A stretch of DNA of 64,000 nt from Burkholderiaceae bacterium 16 (GTDB lineage Bacteria > Pseudomonadota > Gammaproteobacteria > Burkholderiales > Burkholderiaceae). Below the pieces are notes generated by a model, which was not told the DNA's origin, made no database searches, and was given only the letters and a program-made list of their open reading frames with translations. A program made the position numbers and the translations under genes. Numbering within the stretch: position 1 is the first letter of the stretch; each line of letters opens with the position of its first letter. The DNA lies in the NCBI GenBank assembly GCA_000955785.1, contig JYOD01000088.1, positions 1 to 64,000 of the forward strand, read 5' to 3'. This document shows positions 1-6,736 of this stretch, in pieces.

Positions 1-231
1 GCACGACGCTCGGACCAGGCGAAAGCCAAGGACGCCACTAGGCTTGGTGAGGATGGCTTGCCGGTCCATAGCTTTCGCACCTTGCTCGATGATCTAGCCA
101 CGCTCGCATACAACGTCTGTCACACACCGCTCAATCCGCAAGCGAAGATCGTCATGATCACGCGGCCGACGCCCATTCAAGAAAAGGCCTTCCGTCTGCT
201 CAACGTCAGCCCCGTCGCCTGTACCCAGTAA
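1..231 (+). CDS. IS transposase, C-terminal fragment (partial at window edge)
   Basis: An open frame enters from the left edge and stops at 229-231, giving 76 residues. It contains the segment LPVHSFRTLLDDLATLAYN, which I recognise as the C-terminal tail typical of DDE transposases of the IS1634/IS4-like group, where a conserved HSF-LL-L-T--N pattern precedes a basic, less conserved end. The catalytic DDE residues would lie left of the window, so intactness cannot be judged. The terminal inverted repeat of the element should lie within the next one or two hundred bases, but I could not define it. Family assignment is from memory of the motif and is moderately sure. Confidence 0.55.
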   Translation, partial: ARRSDQAKAKDATRLGEDGLPVHSFRTLLDDLATLAYNVCHTPLNPQAKIVMITRPTPIQEKAFRLLNVSPVACTQ

Positions 232-484
232 TCGCCTCGCTCGCGCTCACATAACCGTGAGAAATCAAAGCATTATGCGCGCCGCACGCTCAAAGTTCGG
301 ACTAGTGCGGGTGTCGTGCGCCGACGAGGCGCGGCCCGGCATCGCATGCCTGCGTTGGCATTACGAGCGCAATAGCCGGCGTGGCCGATAAGCAAGCCAC
401 CGCCAGGATTGCCATGTGACGACTCATGACCCCCCCCTGATGAGCGATGTTGCGTTGGCGCGGGAGTAACGGCGGCTCTCAGGC

Positions 485-823
485 CTACGGGCACTGGCTG
501 ATGGCGCTAGCCGCATTGCTGTCAGTGCCGCGGAAACCCACCGATGAACCGGACCCACTCGCGCCCTGGCGTACGATGGCGGCCGCGCCGCTTGGTGGTT
601 GCTGGCCTGGAACGTAGACATCGAATGCCTGGTCGTTAGCGAGCATGTACTGCATATAGACCACCTGCCCAGAGCTGTTCGCCCATTTAGACCCGATGCA
701 TTGAGCGGCCGCCTTGGGGGCGAGCTGACTTTGGCCGACGGGACGAACGTCTGACGGCGGTGGTGGTGGTAGGCTGGCGCACCCGGAGACTGCTATGACC
801 AACGCGATTAAGGGATATTTCAT
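485..823 (-). CDS. small proline-rich lipoprotein, unknown function
   Basis: 112 residues. The N-terminus is a lipoprotein signal peptide: Lys near the start, a short hydrophobic stretch, and a lipobox VSGC with Cys15 as the acylation site, followed by a run of five prolines. The mature part has two cysteines, near residue 42 and next to the C-terminus (SQCP), which could form a disulfide in the periplasm. A GGAG ribosome-binding site sits about 8 bases before the ATG. No enzymatic domain is recognisable. It stands alone between the transposase remnant and another lipoprotein gene, in a region that looks acquired. Membrane anchoring follows from the lipobox; nothing else is inferred. Confidence 0.7.
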   Translation of the reverse strand: MKYPLIALVIAVSGCASLPPPPPSDVRPVGQSQLAPKAAAQCIGSKWANSSGQVVYMQYMLANDQAFDVYVPGQQPPSGAAAIVRQGASGSGSSVGFRGTDSNAASAISQCP

Positions 824-1409
824 GTTAGCAACTCCATATCAAATCGCAAAAAGCACGGACGTCGGTACGGGAGTCATTCGGTGCAAGGGGTCTCTATGCC
901 GCGCAGCATGCCGATGAAACCCAGGTTCGAATGGCAGTTTCGCTGACCCCAAGTTAGCGCGTCCGCATCACAGGTTTGCACTATTCCCAGACTGCAAGTA
1001 CATAGTGTCACACCGACACCATGATTCAATTGGACCTTGGCCCTACACAGCGTGTATGGGAACGGTCCTTTCGATCACTCCGGCTCAGCAAGCCCCTTTG
1101 CACGTGTATACCGAACGCCGCACGGCGGACCGCGCGAGGGTAAGCGTAGCGCCTGGTCAGAGGTTGAAGGCGAACTTATCTTGTCAGCGGCGGGCGTCTC
1201 AGGCATTTCGATTTACATGCTCCCCACCCATGAACCCTCCGTGGGTCGAAGATGTAGCGGATGTCGATCTGGTCCTTGATGACGTCTTCGTCTATGATCA
1301 ATTTGCGGCCAAAAAATATGAAAAATCTCTAGAATTTTTCGTGCAATCACCCTTCCCGACTCTCTTCTTTTCACTGTCGCCTATAATCCCGCCATAGGAT
1401 ACTCACATC
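824..1409. other. 586-bp intergenic region with a possible promoter
   Basis: No gene is convincing here. Open frames exist (for example plus-strand 1005-1397), but their codon use and composition look like noise. The sequence becomes AT-rich from about 1300. A perfect TATAAT at 1382-1387 lies 22 bases before the ATG of the downstream lipoprotein gene and could be its -10 element; no good -35 is visible. Confidence 0.4.
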
Positions 1410-1946
1410 ATGAAAAGATATTACCCTCAACTTTATTCCTGCACTGTAATATTATTTACCCTGGCGGGATGCGCGAATCGCCCATCTTTTTCCGGCGAAA
1501 GTAGTGTTGCCACAGCAGAAAGAGTAGTAGATTCTGCCGGAACCAAATATATAGATTCGTGTGGCGGGATGGCACCAAATGTTTCAGCCACAGCTCAGAC
1601 CATTACCATTTGGGCCAGGCCGAGGAACCCCCCAGGAAGTGTCAGTCACGTGACCCAGCCAAGTGAGGGTTTGAACGTGCCTCAACAATCAGTCGTATGT
1701 AAGGTCAACTACAAAATCCTTGAGCACAATAACCCCGCTCAAGCCGGCTTCTGGGTCCAGGATGGGAGAACGAGATATAGCGCAGTTGCCTGCAGCGGAT
1801 TCTGGGAGGTACTCACCGGGATTAAAGTTATGCTTTGCCCTTACGTAACAAGTAAGGACGCGGCAAGTCAGCCAAACTCCGGCTGCGCTCCGATCGACAA
1901 GCTGTATATTGGCTCCGATGCACCCCATGAGCTTATTTGCAATTAA
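1410..1946 (+). CDS. AT-rich lipoprotein gene, unknown function
   Basis: 178 residues starting with a lipoprotein signal peptide whose lipobox LAGC places the modified Cys at residue 21. The mature domain has several further cysteines (CGGMAP, VVCKVNY, ACSGFW, LCPY, SGCAP, ELICN) consistent with a disulfide-bonded periplasmic fold. No known family is recognised. Base composition is clearly more AT-rich than the rest of the window and codons such as ATA and AAA are frequent, which points to recent horizontal acquisition. The start is chosen because the signal peptide begins there and a TATAAT lies just upstream. Confidence 0.65.
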   Translation: MKRYYPQLYSCTVILFTLAGCANRPSFSGESSVATAERVVDSAGTKYIDSCGGMAPNVSATAQTITIWARPRNPPGSVSHVTQPSEGLNVPQQSVVCKVNYKILEHNNPAQAGFWVQDGRTRYSAVACSGFWEVLTGIKVMLCPYVTSKDAASQPNSGCAPIDKLYIGSDAPHELICN

Positions 1947-2052
1947 ATATTTATCCAATGATTCATGACGCACGAATCTTTAAAAAATTGAAGAATACAG
2001 GTAGGTCATAAAGAATCAGAGATTTTCCCCTCCGGGCAGGCAGCTGAAATAT

Positions 2053-2334
2053 ATGCTGGACCAGCTACCTCCAGCCTTCTTCCTCCCGACGTGTGCCCCG
2101 CGCGACTTCCAGGCCCGACTGTCGCCCGAGATCCTCCGCGTCACGAAGTTGCCCAAGGTGTGGCAGCGGCTAGCGGCGATGTGGCTCCAGCCGGTGGGTT
2201 CGGCGCCCAGGGAGTTGGTGGCGGTGGTCAGCACGGATACGCCGAAGTGGGCCCACATCATGCGAGACGTCCATATTCAGCGCGACCGAGATCCCGGCCG
2301 CGCTCGTCAAGACCTCCCTCAGACTAATACGTGA
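2053..2334 (+). pseudogene. C-terminal remnant of a Bug-family solute-binding protein
   Basis: The translated frame contains RLSPEILRVTKLPKVWQRLA, then a segment ending in QPVGSAP and, further on, VSTDTPKWAHIMRDVHIQ. These match the C-terminal region of Bug (TctC-type) periplasmic binding proteins, where a 'LN-EI-R---LPDV--RL--MG--PVG-TPE' stretch is followed by 'D--KW--I---A-I'. The preceding residues are not Bug-like and no signal peptide or N-lobe is present, so about two thirds of the gene is gone. The frame runs a few bases into the convergent YkgJ gene. It is a dead fragment, one of two in the window (the other at 21398-21559). Confidence 0.6.
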
Positions 2335-2684
2335 CGTGTTTCAACGAAGAAGCGCTGAATCTGGCGATCTATATTAGGATCGACCATCACCTCGGGCCGG
2401 TTTCCATTCGGGCAGGCCAGCCGGGGCGTAGTGCCAAACAGGCGGCAGATCAACGGGCGCTCGGCATAAACCTGGCAACCCTTGCTGCCAAGATAAGGGC
2501 AACTCAGGTTTTCAAGCGCAGCTTCGTGCTCGGCATCGCTTTTTACGGGAAGCCTCGACATCTCTTCCGTCGACGCCATCACCGGCCCACAGCAGTCATG
2601 GCAGCCAGGTGTGCACTCGAATGAGGGAATCCGTGAGCGAAAGAATCTGATTTTTTGACTGGTCATTTCAGTCACTTGAGTCAT
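2319..2684 (-). CDS. YkgJ-family cysteine-cluster protein
   Basis: 121 residues from the ATG at 2684, chosen because a strong GGAGGGGG sequence lies about 8 bases upstream; an in-frame start 30 bases further up has no such site. The protein shows the YkgJ/UPF0153 pattern: CTPGCHDCC near residues 25-33, then CPYLGSKGCQVYAERPLICR and a last Cys in LACPNG. Such cysteine clusters are thought to bind zinc or an Fe-S cluster; the cellular role of the family is not established. It lies downstream of the DUF1275-DUF1232 gene on the same strand, separated by a sigma-factor fragment. Confidence 0.8.
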   Translation of the reverse strand: MTQVTEMTSQKIRFFRSRIPSFECTPGCHDCCGPVMASTEEMSRLPVKSDAEHEAALENLSCPYLGSKGCQVYAERPLICRLFGTTPRLACPNGNRPEVMVDPNIDRQIQRFFVETRHVLV

Positions 2685-2749
2685 TTGAGCGTCCCCCTCC
2701 ATTGGCCTGTCCACCTGCCTGCAATTGACCTGGTGGCCGGCGGCGCGCG

Positions 2750-2869
2750 CTCGCGCACCAATTCTTCCAGGTCACCCAGCAACGCATCTCCGCTCTCCCC
2801 CACTTGCGTATCGAGCGATACCGGCTGCCTGACAACGTGCATGATGGACTTGGCCTTCTTCGGGCGCGC
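2750..2869 (-). pseudogene. fragment of a sigma-70 (RpoD-like) gene, region 3
   Basis: Read on the minus strand directly after the stop of the DUF1275-DUF1232 gene and in the same frame, this stretch translates as ARPKKAKSIMHVVRQPVSLD and continues TQVGESGDALLGDLEELVRE. This matches sigma-70 region 3.0-3.1, where 'K---V--I--EPVSL-TPVG--ED--LGD-IED' is the hallmark. Only about 40 codons are left; regions 2 and 4 are absent on both sides and no start codon or ribosome-binding site accompanies it. It ends near the ribosome-binding site of the YkgJ gene. I read it as a relic of a sigma-factor paralogue lost by deletion. Confidence 0.55.
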
Positions 2870-2872
2870 GCA

Positions 2873-4018
2873 TCAAATGCGCAGCCGCGCCAGCCAGGCC
2901 ACTGCCACCGCAGCCGCGGCAAGCCAGAGCGCAACAATCACGACGACCGCAATGCGGCTGCCGGGACGCTCCGCAGCGAGCGCGGCGGCAGCCCGATACT
3001 CTTCCATCACTTCAACGGGGATCATCCGGACCACCAGCAACACGCCGAGGGGCACCAGCACCACATCGTCCAGATAGCCAAGAATCGGGATGAAATCCGG
3101 AATCAGGTCGATCGGAGACAACGCATAGGCGGCCACCAGCATGGCCAGCGCTTTCGCATACCAGGGCGTGCGGGGATCGCGCGCAGCGAGCCACACCGCG
3201 TGGACGTCGCACTTGACCTCCCGTGCCCATGCGCGCGCGCGGGCGGCGAGTCGTGGAAGGAAGTCCGAGCGCAACATGTTGCTTCGCACATCATCCATGA
3301 CCGGTACGGCACCAAGTGCGAGCAGCAATGTGGCCAATGGCAGGGTGACACTGAACCCAACGTGCCTGAACCCTACCGCCCCGACTACACCGCCGGCAAA
3401 GAACAGCGCGACCAGCGTAACGAGCACCCGCAGTTTTCTCCGGTCGGCCAGCACAGTTGGCTTGGCGGAATTGGCCCTGGCCAGGTTCCAGTAGAACAGC
3501 TTACCCAGTTCAATGCCGATGTCGGTGACCATACCCGTTATGTGCGTGGTGCGGATCTCGGCCTTCGAGAGCTTTGTGATCATGGCATTCTGCAACCCCA
3601 TGATGAAACAAAGCACCATGACCGTCGCCGGCACGAACAGCCATTCGTGACGCTCGAGATTGCTGCCCAGCAGACCGAAACACACCAGCAACACTGATTC
3701 AAGCATCAACGGCAGCGCGAATTCGCTGTGCAGGCTCTCGCGCCGCCCCCAGTTGATCAAAATCGCAGAGCAGGCCGCACCCGCCAGAAACGATAACAAC
3801 GCACCCAGGCCGTCCAGGATGAGCCCGATGCTGCCGAGCGCCAGATTGTCGGCCATGGCCGACACGATGCCCGACATATGGGAGGTGTATTGCTGCACCG
3901 CCAGGAATCCGCCTGCGTTGGTGGCGCCTGCCACGAACGCAAGATAGCGTGCCAGCTGCCGGTCGGCCTCCGGACTGCGTTCCCTCCCGGTCAGTCTGCG
4001 CAAGTATGGAATCGGCAT
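2873..4018 (-). CDS. DUF1275 (YoaK) membrane protein fused to a DUF1232 (YkvA) domain
   Basis: 381 residues from the ATG at 4018 (a GTG two codons upstream is also possible). Residues 1 to about 240 are a DUF1275/YoaK integral membrane protein: [22 protein letters not shown], then several hydrophobic helices and the family segment [20 protein letters not shown]. From about residue 255 a DUF1232/YkvA domain follows, with [19 protein letters not shown] and [20 protein letters not shown], and a final membrane helix. Each domain is normally a separate protein. The joint is in one uninterrupted frame. Both families sit in the inner membrane and are of unknown function; DUF1275 has been suggested to transport small molecules. 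Confidence 0.8.
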   Translation of the reverse strand: MPIPYLRRLTGRERSPEADRQLARYLAFVAGATNAGGFLAVQQYTSHMSGIVSAMADNLALGSIGLILDGLGALLSFLAGAACSAILINWGRRESLHSEFALPLMLESVLLVCFGLLGSNLERHEWLFVPATVMVLCFIMGLQNAMITKLSKAEIRTTHITGMVTDIGIELGKLFYWNLARANSAKPTVLADRRKLRVLVTLVALFFAGGVVGAVGFRHVGFSVTLPLATLLLALGAVPVMDDVRSNMLRSDFLPRLAARARAWAREVKCDVHAVWLAARDPRTPWYAKALAMLVAAYALSPIDLIPDFIPILGYLDDVVLVPLGVLLVVRMIPVEVMEEYRAAAALAAERPGSRIAVVVIVALWLAAAAVAVAWLARLRI

Positions 4019-4084
4019 GGTCACATCGGTGAGCGTTACCTTCGGTTCAGATCGTGTCTATTCAGACATCGGCCGGAGAACTCG

Positions 4085-4930
4085 TCAACCCGCGAGCTTT
4101 TGCCAGAAGTTGTGATCCGCCGCGAGCCGTTTGCCCTGTTTCAGGCGACGCGCGGCCGAGCGCAGATTCAGCGGATGCGTGGTTTCCAGAGCGCGCGCAC
4201 GCATCAGCAATTCGTCCAGCGAGGGAAGTGCCTGCGCGCCCTTCCAGGCGAACAGCGCGTAGTTGCAACTGTCCTCAGACGGAGAAATGGAAAAGGAGTC
4301 GCCGAACACCGAACGAATTTCTTCCATATAGAACGGAATATCGGTATCGCTGTCGATGAAGTTGGCGACCAATACTCCATCGTCGGCGAGCCTCGCGTGG
4401 CACGCCGCGTAGAAGTCCGCGCTGCCCAGTTGTGTCGGCATGCCATGGGCGAGAAAGCCATCCACCAGGATGACTTCCGGCCGCGCGTCCTGACTCTTGA
4501 CATATTCGGCGCCATCCGCGCAAACCACCTCGAGCCGTTCGTCGTCGGGCGGAATGTGAAACGTATCGCGCAGGGCAATCACCGCCGGATCGATTTCGAT
4601 GGCGACAACCTTGGCATCCGGCAGATGCCGATAGCAGTATTTGAGCAATGATCCCCCGCCGAGGCCGATCATCGAAATCCTGGCGGGCGCCGGCTGCAAC
4701 AGTAAAAACGCCATCATCGTCCGTGTGTAGCCAAGAACAAGCTTGTCGGGGTCACGCCGCGACATGACGCTTTGTGTTGCCAGCGCGTCGAAATGAAGTG
4801 AAAGCGCAAGCGCGGTTTCCAGTACCGTCGGCGTGCCGTCGTTGGGCGCTTCGGACAGAAACTTCAAGTAGGCTTCAAAGCATGTGCGCTTGGGGTCCAT
4901 CTGGGGGGCTCGATCGGGCGTGGTACTCAA
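4085..4930 (-). CDS. spermidine-synthase-like methyltransferase-fold protein
   Basis: 281 residues with a Rossmann fold of the polyamine-synthase/methyltransferase type: ISMIGLGGGSLLKYCYRHLP (nucleotide-binding glycine loop), VVAIEIDPAVIALRDTF (acidic strand-2 residue), VVCADGAEYV and VILVDGF. True spermidine synthases carry a DSxDP catalytic loop; here it reads VDGFLAHGMP, so the substrate is uncertain. The listed start is TTG at 4930, only 4 bases after the stop of the HPr-like gene; an ATG at 4900 is an alternative. Translational coupling to the HPr-like gene suggests joint function. Similar stand-alone SpeE-like proteins in proteobacteria are of unknown role. Confidence 0.75.
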   Translation of the reverse strand: MSTTPDRAPQMDPKRTCFEAYLKFLSEAPNDGTPTVLETALALSLHFDALATQSVMSRRDPDKLVLGYTRTMMAFLLLQPAPARISMIGLGGGSLLKYCYRHLPDAKVVAIEIDPAVIALRDTFHIPPDDERLEVVCADGAEYVKSQDARPEVILVDGFLAHGMPTQLGSADFYAACHARLADDGVLVANFIDSDTDIPFYMEEIRSVFGDSFSISPSEDSCNYALFAWKGAQALPSLDELLMRARALETTHPLNLRSAARRLKQGKRLAADHNFWQKLAG

Positions 4931-4934
4931 TTCG

Positions 4935-5186
4935 TCACTCAGTCAGCAGGGCGGCGATGACTTTCACGGCAGCAACTTCATCCGGCCCGATGGCCTGAAT
5001 ACGCACCTCGGTCCCCGCCCGCGCCGAGAGCCGCAACACCTCCATCACATTCTTGGCATTCGCTGTGTAGTCATTACTGACAAGCAGAATCTCGGATTCG
5101 AACTGAGCGGCGGTAAAGGTTAGCCGCGCTGAGCCCCGGCCTTGCAAGCCCATGCGGTTCGTCATTTCAATTGTCGCGTTTACCAC
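4935..5186 (-). CDS. HPr-like protein lacking both phosphorylation sites
   Basis: 83 residues from a GTG at 5186, preceded by GAGGG four bases upstream. This start gives the usual HPr length and numbering. The chain aligns throughout with PTS phosphocarrier HPr: MTNRMGLQGRGSARLTF corresponds to 'NRLGLHARPAAKL', and NAKNVMEVLRLSARAGTEV to 'NAKSIMGVLMLAA--G-E', followed by GPDE. At the active-site position 15 the histidine is replaced by Gln, and at position 46 the regulatory serine is replaced by Asn. It cannot carry phosphate in the normal way, so it may be a regulatory or binding protein. It is the first gene of a two-gene unit with the spermidine-synthase-like gene. Confidence 0.75.
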   Translation of the reverse strand: MVNATIEMTNRMGLQGRGSARLTFTAAQFESEILLVSNDYTANAKNVMEVLRLSARAGTEVRIQAIGPDEVAAVKVIAALLTE

Positions 5187-5303
5187 ATCGCCCTCAGATA
5201 AGAAGCGGCCCCTAAGCAACTTGCATACGTCACGCCTTCTGGCTTGCCGCCATAGGCCGGACAAGACGGGCTGGCATGCCGGAACATCGTCAAGTTGTAT
5301 ATA

Positions 5304-5322
5304 ATGATAACGCTATTATCAT
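5304..5322. promoter_or_regulatory. 19-bp palindrome upstream of RHH gene 1
   Basis: ATGATAACGCTATTATCAT: two perfect 7-bp arms around a 5-bp centre, 20 bases before the ATG of the RHH gene at 5343. RHH proteins usually bind such operators and repress themselves. Palindromes of the same length and pattern precede the other two RHH paralogues in the window (6237-6255 and 62129-62147). Confidence 0.6.
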
Positions 5323-5342
5323 ACAACACTATTCTAGAGCGC

Positions 5343-5546
5343 ATGGAATCCAAGACCGCCCGTTTCACCGTGTTGATCGACCCCGTGAAGAAGAAGGCCT
5401 TTGAAACGCTGTGCGCGGCGCAGGATCAGACGCCGTCGCAGGTGGTGCGCCAGTTGATCCGCGACTATCTTGAGCAGCATGGAGTGGCTTACGCCACCCG
5501 GCCCCAAGTCGGTACTACGCTTCCGGCCAGGAAGGACCACGAGTGA
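5343..5546 (+). CDS. ribbon-helix-helix (CopG-like) DNA-binding protein, paralogue 1
   Basis: 67 residues. The first part, MESKTARFTVLIDPVKKKAF, forms the beta-strand (ARFTVLID) that would insert in the DNA major groove. Two helices follow (KKKAFETLCAAQ and TPSQVVRQLIRDYLEQHG), the signature of the ribbon-helix-helix fold. The ATG at 5343 is chosen because all three paralogues in the window start with ME(S/I)KTAR. A palindrome at 5304-5322 is the probable operator. It is more than 70 percent identical over the core to the proteins at 6458 and 61893 by eye. No toxin gene follows directly; the next gene is an unknown ORF at 5736. Confidence 0.8.
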   Translation: MESKTARFTVLIDPVKKKAFETLCAAQDQTPSQVVRQLIRDYLEQHGVAYATRPQVGTTLPARKDHE

Positions 5547-5735
5547 CCGATGTCCGCGTCGCGGACTACCAGCATCAATCCGCAGTTCCACTTCGCGGTT
5601 GCATCCGGCAAAGGTCCGTGCGAGGGCCCCGAGATGCCGGCCCTCCCTGCGAGGTGCCGACCAGAAGGCAATGCTTCTTGCCGTCACGGAATGCCGCGGC
5701 CGGAGTCAGGCCCTTGCAACAATCGGGAGAGATCC

Positions 5736-6074
5736 GTGCACAAGCCGGCGGTTAGTTATCGCGTTACTCCGCGCGCAAAGGCGCTCGTCGACGGCAGCTA
5801 CCAGCCGAAGGTGCTGGTGGCCATCTATCGGGGTGACGCCCTGCTTAGAGATGTCACGCTCTACGCGCGCGGCGGCTCTTGTCCGTTGCGCGCCACCGCG
5901 GCAAGGCTTGCTGAAGCGCTGGCCTTGCGGATTCAGGCGGTACTTCAAGCGGTGCTTGAGGACATGCAAGAGACGGATGACGTCGCCACGGCCGCCATTC
6001 AGACACTATTGCGCCGTATTGGACTCAGGACGAGCCTGCGATCCGTCACCATAGGTGATGCCGGCGCCAGCTAG
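5736..6074 (+). CDS. hypothetical protein downstream of RHH gene 1
   Basis: 112 residues from a GTG at 5736 with GGGAGA six bases upstream; the frame is open further upstream (to 5550), but that part has a low-complexity, non-protein-like composition. The sequence HKPAVSYRVTPRAKALVDGS begins the chain, followed by VLVAIYRGDALLRDVTLYARGG and two predicted amphipathic helices (RATAARLAEALALRIQAVL; a Leu/Ile-rich tail). No known domain is recognised. It could be the partner of the RHH protein 190 bp upstream, but it shows no toxin motif. Function unknown. Confidence 0.5.
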   Translation: MHKPAVSYRVTPRAKALVDGSYQPKVLVAIYRGDALLRDVTLYARGGSCPLRATAARLAEALALRIQAVLQAVLEDMQETDDVATAAIQTLLRRIGLRTSLRSVTIGDAGAS

Positions 6075-6457
6075 CCGGGTTCGGGAAGAGGCATTGGTGG
6101 CGCAAGGACGCAGCACCGCATGTCCATGCCCCCTGTCAAGCAACCCAATCTTCCACCTGCTCCACAAGCTGTTCCATGGTTGCTTCGCCAGCCCATTCGC
6201 GCAAATGCCTCACGCGCTTTGATACCTGCTTGGTTTATGTTAATCACATTAGCATAGTGATTACACGTATGGCGTATTGAATTATGGTTCCTGGCATATG
6301 CAATCTTGATCCCGTATGCTAGGTTGTAACAAGCATATGGCGACCTTTGCTGCCGCTTCACCGGCGGTGCTCGGTGGCAGTGCCGAGCACCGCCTGGTCG
6401 CAGACATTCATGCATGATGTGATTCATCTGACCATCGTATTAGCACGTTGAGGCTCC
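6075..6457. other. 383-bp intergenic region rich in palindromes
   Basis: No gene is seen. The middle part (6230-6340) is AT-rich and holds the 19-bp palindrome at 6237-6255 (listed separately), an interlocking pair TAATCAC (6241-6247) / GTGATTA (6257-6263), and a looser TATGCT-N11-AGCATA repeat. It probably contains the promoter and operators of the RHH gene at 6458 and the operon behind it. Confidence 0.5.
6237..6255. promoter_or_regulatory. 19-bp palindrome upstream of RHH gene 2 and the Ehr-like operon
   Basis: ATGTTAATCACATTAGCAT, arms with one mismatch. It differs from the palindrome before RHH gene 3 (ATGTTAATTTGATTAACAT, or ATGTTAATCAAATTAACAT on the other strand) at only two positions. 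It lies about 200 bp before the start of RHH gene 2, a larger distance than at the other two loci. Confidence 0.55.
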
Positions 6458-6733
6458 ATGGAGATCAAGACTGCTCGGCTGACGCTGCTCATCGATCCAA
6501 ACAAGAAGGCCGCTTTCGAGCGCCTTTGCGCGCAACAAGATCTGACGGCATCGCAGGTGGTGCGCCAGCTCATCCGCGAGTACCTCGCTCAACATGGGGT
6601 CCAGTACGTGCCCAGCGGATTGAACGCGGGCAATGTCGAGCCTGCCGGCAATGAGACAGTGCCAGAAGCACAGGCGCAGGCGCAGTCTGACGCGCCGCCC
6701 GCCAAACGGCGCACCGCACGCCGCAAGGCCTAG
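6458..6733 (+). CDS. ribbon-helix-helix DNA-binding protein, paralogue 2, leader gene of the Ehr-like operon
   Basis: 91 residues: the RHH core MEIKTARLTLLIDPNKKAAF plus ASQVVRQLIREYLAQHGVQY, then a 40-residue tail rich in Ala, Gln and finally Arg/Lys (PPAKRRTARRKA) not present in the other two paralogues. GAGG stands 5-6 bases before the ATG. Its stop at 6733 is only 3 bases from the start of the hyfB-like gene, so the two are almost certainly co-transcribed. The obvious inference is an autoregulator that also controls the six-gene membrane complex. The basic tail may add non-specific DNA affinity. Confidence 0.8.
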   Translation: MEIKTARLTLLIDPNKKAAFERLCAQQDLTASQVVRQLIREYLAQHGVQYVPSGLNAGNVEPAGNETVPEAQAQAQSDAPPAKRRTARRKA

Positions 6734-6736
6734 GCC

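Noticed and set aside
1005-1397. 130-codon plus-strand frame with an acidic end
   Set aside because: No ribosome-binding site, odd composition. On the opposite strand about 1196-1334 a short open frame (GRKLIIDEDVIKDQIDIRYI) looks more protein-like, but it is short, bounded by stops and matches nothing I know.
4085-4930. Calling this gene a genuine spermidine synthase (speE)
   Set aside because: The catalytic DSxDP loop is not conserved and no speD or other polyamine gene is nearby.
5343-6074. RHH gene plus following ORF as a toxin-antitoxin pair
   Set aside because: The ORF lies 190 bp away, shows no toxin motif, and the other RHH copies have no such partner.
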